The translations under genes were made by a program, and so were the position numbers. 40,945 nucleotides of DNA from contig JAKQIY010000036.1 in assembly GCA_029561455.1 (NCBI GenBank), positions 1-40,945 on the forward strand, read 5' to 3'. The notes beneath the pieces are model-generated. The model saw only the letters and a list, made by a program, of their open reading frames with translations, did not search any database and had not been told where the DNA came from. This document shows positions 1 to 7,715 of the stretch, piece after piece. Position 1 is the first letter of the stretch; every line of letters starts with the position of its first letter. Source of the stretch: a bacterium. Its GTDB lineage: Bacteria > Zhuqueibacterota > Zhuqueibacteria > Residuimicrobiales > Krinioviventaceae.

Positions 1-50
1 TCTATGACGGTGTGTACTTTAAAACTTGACGAATACTTGTTCTTGGGCAT
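1..50 (-). CDS. Transposase N-terminus (partial, runs off left edge)
   Basis: Only the first 16 codons are inside the window. They read MPKNKYSSSFKVHTVI, which resembles the start of helix-turn-helix transposases of the IS3 OrfA type (basic residues, then Y-S-x-x-F-K-x-x-x-V). The start is backed by a good ribosome binding site: AGGAG lies 7 nt upstream of the ATG at position 50. The rest of the gene and the far end of any insertion sequence are outside the window, so neither terminal repeats nor target duplication can be seen. It could also be another short basic protein. Confidence 0.5.
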   Translation of the reverse strand, partial: MPKNKYSSSFKVHTVI

Positions 51-368
51 GATCTTTCTCCTCTTATTACTCTAAGTTAAGCATTCATGCCCTAAACTAA
101 AAATATTTTCTTAATAAACATTATACGGAAACAATACGCAAAGCACATCGGCATAAAGGCAAAGCGCTCACCGATACTGTGCAAATATTTTTTGTAGAAG
201 ATCTATAGATTAAGGTAATAAATGACCTGCATTGAGGGATAAAAATCGGCAAAAATAATATTGGTCAAAATAAAGAGTACAATAGTTTTTGCAAATGTAA
301 AAAATTCTTGTTAATTTAAGCCGCTCCTAAAAAACCATACAAAAATAATCTACCGGGATTGCTGAATT
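51..368. other. AT-rich intergenic region between transposase and methyltransferase
   Basis: This stretch holds the ribosome binding site of the leftward transposase (AGGAG near 58-62) and the upstream region of the rightward methyltransferase. It is AT-rich and has no convincing ORF. If the left-edge gene belongs to an insertion sequence, one end of the element should lie in the first one to two hundred bases here, but the matching end is outside the window and no boundary can be placed. Confidence 0.5.
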
Positions 369-1178
369 ATGAATTATTTTACAGCAAACCGCAATAACTG
401 GAATGACCGGGTCGGGCCCCATCTTGACGACCAGGGTGAATTTTATAATGTCCCAGCATTTCTTGCCGGGCGTTCCAGTCTGAAAAATGTTGAATTACAA
501 GCGCTGGGCGATGTCGCCAGTAAATCCATGTTACACCTGATGTGTCACATTGGTCTGGATTCGTTGTCGTGGGCGCGAATGGGCGCTAAGGTAACCGGAA
601 TAGATTTTTCCGACCGGTCTATCCAGGCCGCCCGTAATTTAGCTGCCAAAACCGGCATACATGCAGAATTTATACTGGCTAATGTATATGATTTGCCGGA
701 AAATCTGAACGCTACATTCGATATTGTTATTGCCACTTATGGAATTCTATGTTGGCTACCGGATATGCCGGCATTTATGGCAGTGGTTTCCCGATTCCTC
801 AATCCGGGCGGCGCTTTTCTGCTGGTGGATGGACATCCCATACTTAATATGCTAGAGTACAACGAAATCACCCGATATATCACATGTAACGATGCCTATT
901 TTCACAATGATCAACCTGAACATTGTGTGGTGTCATCGTCATATACCAATAGTACTAAAATATTAAACAACTCTGCCACTTATCAATGGAACCACGATCT
1001 GGGTTATATCGTTAATTCATTATTACAAAATAATATGCGCCTGGTATCGTTGTTAGAGTTTCCCTTTTGCTATTACCGGCGGTATAAAGATATGTGGCAA
1101 GATGAAAATGGCTACTGGATTTTTCCTCCGCCGCTAGCGAATCCGCCGATGTTGTTTTCAGTACAAGCGACCAAATAA
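369..1178 (+). CDS. Class I SAM-dependent methyltransferase
   Basis: A 269-residue protein with a Rossmann-type SAM-binding fold. Motif I is a variant, HLMCHIGLDSLSWA (about residues 57-70), where the usual D-x-G-C-G-x-G has become H-L-M-C-H-I-G. It is followed by KVTGIDFS, whose acidic Asp would contact the SAM ribose, then by FDIVIATYGILCWLPD (motif IV region) and LNPGGAFLLVDGHP (motif VI region). This matches the SmtA/UbiE-like Methyltransf_11 superfamily; the substrate cannot be told from sequence. The start lacks a strong Shine-Dalgarno. It is followed by an AraC-type regulator in the same direction after 116 bp, but nothing shows they are functionally linked. Confidence 0.85.
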   Translation: MNYFTANRNNWNDRVGPHLDDQGEFYNVPAFLAGRSSLKNVELQALGDVASKSMLHLMCHIGLDSLSWARMGAKVTGIDFSDRSIQAARNLAAKTGIHAEFILANVYDLPENLNATFDIVIATYGILCWLPDMPAFMAVVSRFLNPGGAFLLVDGHPILNMLEYNEITRYITCNDAYFHNDQPEHCVVSSSYTNSTKILNNSATYQWNHDLGYIVNSLLQNNMRLVSLLEFPFCYYRRYKDMWQDENGYWIFPPPLANPPMLFSVQATK

Positions 1179-1294
1179 AAGTATTTTTTCAGTACCGGAT
1201 CAATCAAACACTATTTATTAAAACAAGTAGATAATTATATTGCAGAGCTCCAATTTTTTCCATTACATTTAATACATTTAACCAGATCATAACC

Positions 1295-2422
1295 ATGCTA
1301 TTAAAAATCAGTATAATGGATATTGTAGTAATCACGGCTATGTTTCAGCTAGCGGTGTTTGTGTTTTTCTTGTTGCTCAAAAAAAACCGTCATTTATCCA
1401 ATATTTTACTGGCAACATTTCTATTCGCCCAGTTTATGATTCTTCTGAATGGGCTGGCAAGGAATTTGTCATACAATTACGGATTAAAACACTTGATTTT
1501 ATTTTACCCGGGTATGGCATTTCTGACCCTGGTCTCCCCGGTTATGTATTTTTATGTCAGATCACTGGCTTTTGCTGATTTTACTTTCACAAAGAAGCAT
1601 TTGTTACATTTTATACCTTTTGCCGTTATGTTGCTGTTTTTTACAGGGTTATTCATTCGCCAGTTTCACCCGGCAATAGTTACTGATATTAATACCGGTT
1701 CAATGCTTTCATTAAAGTTTTATATATATTTTTGCGTACTATATTATACACAAATATTAATTTACAATAGCGCTTCCCTGCTGGTTCTTGCCGACTATCA
1801 ATCGAAAATCAAAGAACAATATTCTTCGCTAAACCGAATCAACCTCTCCTGGCTGCGGATTGTGCTTTATGGTTTTATCATTGCCTGGTTGATCGATGTG
1901 TTGCGTTTTTTATCGGTTCGTCAAATCATCGCTATACATATAGATTTGCAATTACCGGTCATGATAGCGTTTTTTGTGTTTTTTAATATCATTTTTTTCA
2001 AAGGCTGGTCCCAGCCGCAAATTTTTGCTATTAGCGGTAATAGAGCAAAATACCAGTCTTCTCCCCTCACCAGTACCCAAGCCATTGAATATAAAAAAAT
2101 GTTGCACGATTTTATGCTGAAACACAAACCTTTTTTAAACCCGGATATAACCCTGAAAGAATTGGCGGAGGAATGTAACATCCCTCCACGCTATCTATCA
2201 CAAATAATTAATGAACATTATCAACAGAATTTTTATGATTTTATCAGTAAATACCGGATTGAGGAATCCAAATCACTGCTGATGCATAGCCGGCAAAACC
2301 GGAAAACAGTTCTGGAAATCATGTACGAAGCAGGATTTAATTCCAAATCTGCTTTCCATATTGCTTTTAAAAAATATACCGGTATGACGCCTGTTGAATT
2401 TAAAAACAGTTTAGCGCATTAA
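1295..2422 (+). CDS. Membrane-anchored AraC-family transcriptional regulator
   Basis: 375 residues. The first ~235 are very hydrophobic and form about seven transmembrane segments. The last ~110 are an AraC/XylS DNA-binding domain: it runs from about residue 265 through LKELAEECNIPPRYLSQIIN (first helix-turn-helix) to EIMYEAGFNSKSAFHIAFKK and YTGMTPVEFK (second helix-turn-helix and family signature). 7TM-AraC regulators are common in Bacteroidota and relatives and probably sense a signal at the membrane. A second possible start, ATG at 1316, lies seven codons downstream; neither has a strong ribosome binding site. The 3' end overlaps the convergent propeller gene by 12 bp. Targets are unknown. 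Confidence 0.88.
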   Translation: MLLKISIMDIVVITAMFQLAVFVFFLLLKKNRHLSNILLATFLFAQFMILLNGLARNLSYNYGLKHLILFYPGMAFLTLVSPVMYFYVRSLAFADFTFTKKHLLHFIPFAVMLLFFTGLFIRQFHPAIVTDINTGSMLSLKFYIYFCVLYYTQILIYNSASLLVLADYQSKIKEQYSSLNRINLSWLRIVLYGFIIAWLIDVLRFLSVRQIIAIHIDLQLPVMIAFFVFFNIIFFKGWSQPQIFAISGNRAKYQSSPLTSTQAIEYKKMLHDFMLKHKPFLNPDITLKELAEECNIPPRYLSQIINEHYQQNFYDFISKYRIEESKSLLMHSRQNRKTVLEIMYEAGFNSKSAFHIAFKKYTGMTPVEFKNSLAH

Positions 2423-4237
2423 CAGCATCTTTCTGGTAATGACCTGCAATTGCTGTGGATCATTGATCTGCAAACGATAAAAATAAAATCCGGACGCCAC
2501 ATTGTTTCTCTGTTCATTCCTGCCGTCCCATTGCAGGGAGTACTCACCGGCGGCATAGTTACCTGTCGCCAGGGTTTTAATTTGTTGACCTAAAATATCC
2601 ATAACAACCAGGCTTATACCGGCCGGTTTCGGCAATGTAAAGCTAATTGTTGTTTCCGGGTTAAAAGGATTGGGGTAATTTTGCGCCAGCAAAAAATCAG
2701 CTGCGCTTTTTTGATTGTTGTCTGTAATACCTGTTGAGCGAACAATCTCCAATGCCAGCGATCTGTTGAATTTGTTCTGAATAAGATTATTTGCAGAATT
2801 TATAATGACAGACAGGCTATATTTTTTAACTGTTAAAGCTGCCGGCGCAATATTTATTGAGATTTTTTGGGAATCGCCGGGAGCAAGATGAAACTGCATG
2901 GGTTCGATAGTCGTTACATTTCGCAGGGTTGCCGCGCCGGATAAAGAAAGGGTGACAGAATCAGCCCCATCGCCCTGGTTATAGATATAAAAATATGTAT
3001 CTATAGGTTCTGTGCCTTGTGGTATTTTGCCTAAATCAATCTTGCTGTTATCTTTGATCATTGTTTCAGATATGGGCTGATTGAGCATATTTTCTTTATT
3101 CAGCGCATATAAAAATCCATCGGCGCAGCCAAAATAAAGCAAGCCATTTAAAATTTGTACGGAAGAATGTACCTGACCGCCAGCGGTAAATTTATTTATA
3201 ATAGCGCCGGTCACCCGGTCGATAGCAAATACAGAACCAAGCGGTTCACCTGTTTCATTGCCGGTGCCGACAAACAAATTTTCTCCATCGATCAGTGCAT
3301 GGCCGAATATGCGATAATCAACATTAGAAGTCCATTGTTTTACACCGGTGTTAATATCAAAAGCCTGCAGAAAATGCTGGTTGGAACTGCCCATATATAA
3401 CAGGTTATCACAAATTGTCGGTCCACCAAGCAGCCACATATCGCCAGGATCATGGAACATCCAGTTTTTTGCGCCGGTTTCTGCATTGAGAGAATATAAA
3501 AAACAACTCCGTCCGGCAAAATAAACGTTACCGTTGACTATCAGCGGATCGGTTTGAATGGCATTAACCCAACTATAAGTTTTATCGGACCTGGTATCAT
3601 ACTGCCAAAGCATGTTGCCGGTGTTGATATCAAAAACATATAATACCCCGTCCCAGTCGCCGAAAAAAATTCGATTATCCTGAATAAAAGGTGTGGTCTC
3701 AATGGAAGATTTGCCTGCCGTTTGGCATTGAAAGACAACAGCGCCGGTATTTACATTAAAGCCATAGACCAATCCCTGCTCGGTACCTACATAGGCAATA
3801 CTATCAACCAGTTGTGGTGAAGACTGGAAATAATCCCACGCATCATTTTGATTTACAACATTACCTTCATACATGGTGTATTGCCAAAGAAAATTGCCGG
3901 ATAAATCAAGAGCTATAAAAAGGTTGCCGCTGGCAAAGCAGACAATGTTTTCATAGATAGCCGCAGTGGTATAAATTTGATTCGCAGTTTCATAATGCCA
4001 CACCTCGGCGCCGGTTTCGGCATTGACGGCATAAAATGTTTTATCATGACTGCCGATATAGATAATACCGTTGTGAATACGGGGAGTTGCATAGATCGTA
4101 CCGTTAGTATGAAATTTCCAGGCAACTACTTCTGTTGCCTCGGCTAATACTTGAATCGATTCTGATTTCTCACCGGCGAATGCAGCGACAGTCAGAGAAA
4201 GGACAAGCGCGACCAGTAAAAAATTTAAAGACTTCAT
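2411..4237 (-). CDS. Secreted PQQ-like beta-propeller protein with FlgD/T9SS-type sorting domain
   Basis: 608 residues. It has a signal peptide (MKSLNFLLVALVLSLTVAAFA) and then an eight-bladed-style propeller made of repeats of the form NGxxYxGS..FYAxNAxTGAxxWxY, from about residue 45 to 390, as in PQQ_2/PQQ_3 families. A segment of about 100 residues resembling an Ig-like or choice-of-anchor module follows (about 395-505). The C-terminus (about 515-608) carries the hallmark LAQNYPNPFNPETTISFTLP, then ILGQQIKTL, W-D-G-R and GFYFYRL: this is the FlgD-like / type IX secretion sorting domain of FCB-group bacteria. There is no catalytic quinoprotein signature, so it is more likely a surface or periplasmic scaffold than a dehydrogenase. 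It is transcribed divergently from the small exported protein at 4890. Confidence 0.9.
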   Translation of the reverse strand: MKSLNFLLVALVLSLTVAAFAGEKSESIQVLAEATEVVAWKFHTNGTIYATPRIHNGIIYIGSHDKTFYAVNAETGAEVWHYETANQIYTTAAIYENIVCFASGNLFIALDLSGNFLWQYTMYEGNVVNQNDAWDYFQSSPQLVDSIAYVGTEQGLVYGFNVNTGAVVFQCQTAGKSSIETTPFIQDNRIFFGDWDGVLYVFDINTGNMLWQYDTRSDKTYSWVNAIQTDPLIVNGNVYFAGRSCFLYSLNAETGAKNWMFHDPGDMWLLGGPTICDNLLYMGSSNQHFLQAFDINTGVKQWTSNVDYRIFGHALIDGENLFVGTGNETGEPLGSVFAIDRVTGAIINKFTAGGQVHSSVQILNGLLYFGCADGFLYALNKENMLNQPISETMIKDNSKIDLGKIPQGTEPIDTYFYIYNQGDGADSVTLSLSGAATLRNVTTIEPMQFHLAPGDSQKISINIAPAALTVKKYSLSVIINSANNLIQNKFNRSLALEIVRSTGITDNNQKSAADFLLAQNYPNPFNPETTISFTLPKPAGISLVVMDILGQQIKTLATGNYAAGEYSLQWDGRNEQRNNVASGFYFYRLQINDPQQLQVITRKMLLMR

Positions 4238-4889
4238 AAAACCTCCTGATTGATAATTATAATTTATTTCAACATACTCTCTAACCGGGCATCAATCTGT
4301 ATAAAGCGTATGTTTATAACTCTGCCCACATTATTCTTGCCGGTCTGGTCAACAAAGAACCGTAACTCGGTCAATTCTTAATTAATGTGGCGTAACTACA
4401 GACAAAAAATAATCACTTTCAGCGCCAAAATCGTCCTGCTACATGCAAAAGAACTATTTTTTTTGATAAATTTTTAAAAGTATATAACTATCACTACAAC
4501 AATGAACCCCAGGCAATAGACGACTTTACTCATTTATAAAACATTTCGTATGAGTCGTTTCGAAATGCTGTTGCGCCTCCGACTCTTCGTTTACTGGTTT
4601 TGCTGTCAAAGTAAGCTTATCCGGCTTAGTGCAAGAGTATTTCAGGTGTAATGCAATATTAAACTTTTGTCGAGTAAGAACAGGCAGGTTCAAGTGCAAC
4701 CCAATTGTAACACAATTGTAAAAATTGTAAAAAAATGTAAAAAAACCGTGAATTTCCTAAAAATATACGAAATTTTAACATTAAAATGAAACCTTACCTG
4801 AAACCAAACGTCTTATTAAGTAGAAATGAAAAAAAAAAAAAATCAATATAGAGCTGCTTTAAAAAAATTAAATAGCAAGGAGAAAGACC
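4238..4889. promoter_or_regulatory. Divergent intergenic regulatory region
   Basis: This 652-bp gap separates the divergent propeller and small-exported-protein genes, so promoters in both directions should lie here. Visible elements are an inverted repeat CATTTCG/CGAAATG at 4542-4548 and 4561-4567 (12-nt spacer), four helically phased AATTGTAA-like boxes at 4703-4740, a run of 14 A near 4829-4842, and a clear AAGGAG ribosome binding site at 4877-4882 seven bases before the ATG at 4890. No ORF looks real. The palindromic 8-mers CCACATTA (4326-4333) and TAATGTGG (4383-4390) are also exact inverted copies but lie 49 bp apart. Confidence 0.5.
4703..4740 (+). repeat. Four phased AATTGTAA-like direct repeats
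   Basis: AATTGTAA occurs at 4703-4710, 4714-4721 and 4723-4730, with a variant AAATGTAA at 4733-4740. The starts are 11, 9 and 10 bp apart, close to one DNA helical turn, which suits binding of a regulator to one face of the DNA. They lie about 150 bp upstream of the small exported protein gene. Repeat and spacing are seen directly; a regulatory role is inference, and chance in AT-rich DNA is possible. Confidence 0.4.
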
Positions 4890-5276
4890 ATGAAAAAGAC
4901 CATCATAATTTTAGCGATTGTTGCCCTGGCGGCGACATGTTTTGCGGCTACTCCGCAATTGGACAAAAAGGCTCTCGATAAGGCAATTCAGGCATACACA
5001 ATGGCTTTGAATTCCGACAACCCCGGTTTACGAAACAGCGCCCTGCACCAGTTGGCGGTATTAAAGAACAAATACCCGGAAGCCAATTTCACTACTATCG
5101 AAAGAGTAATTGAAAGACTGGCGAAACAGGATAAGAACGTTTCGGTTCGTTTAAATGCCAACCTGACTTACCAATACCTGCTGGATGAGGATCTGGCAAC
5201 CAAAGTAAACCCGGTTGTCATTGATCCAACTGCTTTCTTTTCCGAATTATATACACAAATAGCAACTGCTGAATAA
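4890..5276 (+). CDS. Small exported helical protein of unknown function
   Basis: 128 residues starting with a textbook signal peptide (MKKTIIILAIVALAATCFAA, probable cleavage after about residue 20). The mature part of ~108 residues is mostly helical and reminiscent of HEAT-like repeats: DNPGLRNSALHQLAVLKNKY and DKNVSVRLNANLTYQYL look like two related helix pairs. There are no Cys in the mature part and no catalytic motif. The start is fixed by AAGGAG seven bases upstream, and a strong hairpin terminator follows 57 bp after the stop, so this is probably a well-expressed single-gene transcript. I do not recognise a family. A periplasmic chaperone-like or structural role would be a guess. Confidence 0.75.
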   Translation: MKKTIIILAIVALAATCFAATPQLDKKALDKAIQAYTMALNSDNPGLRNSALHQLAVLKNKYPEANFTTIERVIERLAKQDKNVSVRLNANLTYQYLLDEDLATKVNPVVIDPTAFFSELYTQIATAE

Positions 5277-5333
5277 GAATAACAGGACAAATACGGAAAA
5301 GAAGTTTATCATATATCTTTTTTACTCCCAAAA

Positions 5334-5370
5334 GGCCGGGTAGCTCTTCATAACTACCCGGTCTTTTTTT
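5334..5370 (+). terminator. Rho-independent terminator, possibly bidirectional
   Basis: A 10-bp stem (GGCCGGGTAG at 5334-5343, pairing with CTACCCGGTC at 5354-5363, including one G-U pair) with a 10-nt loop is followed by seven T (5364-5370). It closes the gene ending at 5276. On the minus strand the same hairpin is followed by TTTT, and it lies about 40 bp beyond the end of the hydrogenase operon at 5405, so it may stop both convergent transcripts. Confidence 0.85.
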
Positions 5371-5404
5371 ATACCTGCAAAAGAGAGTAGCACTCCACAA
5401 GTCA

Positions 5405-5884
5405 TTATACATTTTCATAAACATGGGCAAAAAATACGGCAATACCGGTCAACACCTGTGATGAAAGATGATCGCCCACCTCGGTTCGCAGCGGCTCTAT
5501 GCCAAGATATTTAAAAGTAAACTGACGATGGTTCAGCAGGTATTTTTCCACCAGTTGTATTGAATAAGCGTGGGTGCTGATACCCATCGTATCAATAGCC
5601 GAGTTATCCAGCCAGCGAATTTCACCCGGTTCGCCTCCAAAACGCGCAGCATCAATAAAAACTACAACCCGCGCAGGTGAATCCAGAATCTGTTGCAGGT
5701 AATTTTCGGGATTTGTAAAGACATGTAGCAATCCCACCCCGTGAAACAAATCCATTTCTTTTAATTTATCAAGAAACAAAAGTCCGGCGGCATCATCGCC
5801 GCGGTATTCATTACCCAGGGCAACAAACAGTAAATCGGCTGCCGGGTACAAGGATAGCGGTTTGGCAAACTCGTTAAAATTCAT
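5405..5884 (-). CDS. Hydrogenase maturation protease (peptidase M52, HycI/HybD family)
   Basis: 159 residues from the ATG at 5884; a longer frame upstream is overlap with the neighbouring ferredoxin gene. It cleaves the C-terminal extension of a [NiFe]-hydrogenase large subunit after nickel insertion, in the cytoplasm. The family signature GNEYRGDDAAG (residues 24-34) carries the first metal-sensing Asp. The second Asp is in VVFIDAARF and the His is in STHAYSIQLV, so all three nickel-sensing ligands known from HycI (Asp, Asp, His) are visible. It is the last gene of the hydrogenase operon and overlaps the preceding gene by 11 bp. Its expected substrate is the large subunit at 12357-13544, which has a 34-residue tail after its last metal-ligand motif. 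Confidence 0.92.
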   Translation of the reverse strand: MNFNEFAKPLSLYPAADLLFVALGNEYRGDDAAGLLFLDKLKEMDLFHGVGLLHVFTNPENYLQQILDSPARVVVFIDAARFGGEPGEIRWLDNSAIDTMGISTHAYSIQLVEKYLLNHRQFTFKYLGIEPLRTEVGDHLSSQVLTGIAVFFAHVYENV

Positions 5885-6476
5885 CGGCAACGACAATTTT
5901 ATTCCGGCACCGGGGACAAACCTGCTTGATCTGGTCTTCGCGGCGGATGCGGCTTTTAACCTGGTATGGTTCGAGAGGTGTAAACAGTTTCTCCGTTTCC
6001 AGCAGCAGGTTGGGATGGGCATACGCTTTAGCCCCCAACCGCTCTTTTATATAGAGCAAATGCGGGCGGCAGGCGATTGCCTCGCCGCAGCTCTCGCACA
6101 CTACCAGGTCCCGGTCGATAGATTCAAAAACCATACTGTGCTGTTTATCCATCACCGCCAGCGAATAATCGTTGGATAATTTTATTCCTTTCTGGGTAAT
6201 GCATTTTTCCTCGCACTGACCGCAGTTCATACACAAACAATAATCCACCGTTAGGGTACGGGTTTGCTTTTGTAAATCATCAACGATAGAGATGGCTTTG
6301 GGGGGACAGACCTGGGCGCAGGCCCCGCAACCGACGCAGAAATCTTTATTATATTTCGGCTTGCCCCGGAACTCTTCCGGCGCTGTATAGGGCTGAAATG
6401 GAAATTTACTCGTATAGGGCGCGGTAAAAAAAGAGGTCAGCGCTTCTTTAATTTCACGAATTTTGGGCATGTACAT
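5874..6476 (-). CDS. HycF/NuoI-like 2x[4Fe-4S] hydrogenase subunit with C-terminal Cys domain
   Basis: 200 residues. The ATG at 6476 is chosen over the in-frame ATG at 6506 because GGAG (6483-6486) sits six bases upstream of it. RGKPKYNKDFCVGCGACAQV is very close to the start of the HycF/HyfH ferredoxin domain. It holds two [4Fe-4S] motifs, CVGCGACAQVCP and CLCMNCGQCEEKC. As in E. coli HycF there is a further C-terminal cysteine region (CESCGEAIAC and VCPRC) that looks like a split zinc ribbon. The protein should link the distal clusters to the [NiFe] small subunit at the membrane arm. It is placed near the end of the operon, 67 bp after mnhG, apart from the other hydrogenase subunits. Confidence 0.88.
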   Translation of the reverse strand: MYMPKIREIKEALTSFFTAPYTSKFPFQPYTAPEEFRGKPKYNKDFCVGCGACAQVCPPKAISIVDDLQKQTRTLTVDYCLCMNCGQCEEKCITQKGIKLSNDYSLAVMDKQHSMVFESIDRDLVVCESCGEAIACRPHLLYIKERLGAKAYAHPNLLLETEKLFTPLEPYQVKSRIRREDQIKQVCPRCRNKIVVADEF

Positions 6477-6543
6477 AAAAGTCTCCGTACATTCAGAATA
6501 ATTCATTATACTGTTATCAGGAAATATATCTGCCGATAAATAT

Positions 6544-6879
6544 TTATTTTAATTCCTTATCTTTAGCATACTCATCGATCACAGATTCCCTGGTCAGGGG
6601 TATTCCGCCGCGATGCGCAGCACGGGCAATTGCATGTGCGGCAACCGGCGAGGATAAAAATATAAACATAATACCGAGCAGGGCTTTGAAACCGAAACTG
6701 GTAAAACCGTTGATCAAAAACACACCGAACAAAATTCCTGCAGAACCAAAGGTAACACATTTCGTTGCTGCCTGCAGGCGGTTGTATACATCCGGCAGGC
6801 GCACGAGTCCCAACACGCCAAGGAAATCGAAAGCAATGCCGATGAATATAAAGACCATTCCCAGGGTTTCTCTAATCAT
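6544..6879 (-). CDS. mnhG: Mrp/Mnh antiporter subunit G
   Basis: 111 residues with three transmembrane helices and the MnhG/PhaG signature: FLGVLGLVRLPDVYNRLQAA followed by TKCVTFG. It is a small membrane subunit of the Mrp Na+/H+ antiporter, also called MbhC in membrane-bound hydrogenases. The start overlaps the end of mnhF by 8 bp. In this operon it belongs to the ion-translocating arm attached to the [NiFe] hydrogenase rather than to a free-standing antiporter. Confidence 0.93.
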   Translation of the reverse strand: MIRETLGMVFIFIGIAFDFLGVLGLVRLPDVYNRLQAATKCVTFGSAGILFGVFLINGFTSFGFKALLGIMFIFLSSPVAAHAIARAAHRGGIPLTRESVIDEYAKDKELK

Positions 6880-7210
6880 CTAACTGTCTCCCTTCTAATA
6901 TCTTGGAAAATGCCAGCGAGGCGACAAAGCTTAATAATGCCCAGATCAGGGCAATATCCATAAAAAATCCCTGTTTATAATGTAAACCAATCAATGCCAG
7001 CATGCCGACAATCAATACGCCAAGAATATCAACGGCAACAATACGATCCGCAGCAGAAGGACCCACAATGACCCGGAACAACACAAACAGCGCACTGAAC
7101 AGATTGACATTAATCAGTTTGAATAAAATTTCCCCCTTGTAGACAAAGAAATTAAAATATACAAAAGCGGCAATAAACATTAATCCTGTTATCCATTTAA
7201 ACAATTTCAT
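6872..7210 (-). CDS. mnhF: Mrp/Mnh antiporter subunit F
   Basis: 112 residues with three transmembrane helices. The family core VIVGPSAADRIVAVDILGV is intact, including the conserved Asp residues of MrpF/MbhB. It overlaps mnhG by 8 bp and the end of mnhE by 4 bp (ATGA arrangement). Part of the Mrp arm of the hydrogenase complex. Confidence 0.93.
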   Translation of the reverse strand: MKLFKWITGLMFIAAFVYFNFFVYKGEILFKLINVNLFSALFVLFRVIVGPSAADRIVAVDILGVLIVGMLALIGLHYKQGFFMDIALIWALLSFVASLAFSKILEGRQLDD

Positions 7211-7713
7211 TCGAATACCTCCGCTAAAATATGTTCAAACCGCTGGCCGATCTGTTGTGTGTTTTCGTCTACTGTAGTGGCATGAACCTCAATACAATGA
7301 ATATAAATTTCTTTGCTATCCGGGTTTATGTCCACCGTCAGGGTGCCCGGTGTCAGGGTGATGGAATTGGTTAGAATGGTTATCGCCGAATCTTTGGTCA
7401 GTTTGGTTTTAATTTTTACAATTCCCGGTTTTATCGGCAGCATGGGGTGCAGAACAATAAAAGCCACATGAACATTCGCTTTGATCATTTCCCATAAAAA
7501 ATTAAAAAAATACCGTACTGCTGCAATAATCCTGTGCGGAACGCCGCGTTGTTTTGTGGTGGTAATAAAAAACTTGCCGGCTAGCAGAGTAACAACTGCC
7601 GCCAGGACTAGTCCGGCAATAACCTCCTGAAAATCCTTAATATCGGTCAATGCAAACCATACCAGCGCCGCCAGAATAAACACAGTGATTCTGCTTTTCG
7701 TTTCCACTTTCAT
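7207..7713 (-). CDS. mnhE: Mrp/Mnh antiporter subunit E
   Basis: 168 residues: two N-terminal hydrophobic helices (about 10-30 and 32-50), then a cytosolic domain. The core VHVAFIVLHPMLPIKPGIVK and the stretch LTNSITLTPGTLTVDI are typical of MrpE/MbhA. The start has a strong GGGGAGG ribosome binding site and lies 2 bp after mnhD. MrpE is needed for assembly or activity of Mrp complexes, but does not itself form the ion channel. Confidence 0.93.
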   Translation of the reverse strand: MKVETKSRITVFILAALVWFALTDIKDFQEVIAGLVLAAVVTLLAGKFFITTTKQRGVPHRIIAAVRYFFNFLWEMIKANVHVAFIVLHPMLPIKPGIVKIKTKLTKDSAITILTNSITLTPGTLTVDINPDSKEIYIHCIEVHATTVDENTQQIGQRFEHILAEVFE

Positions 7714-7715
7714 CG

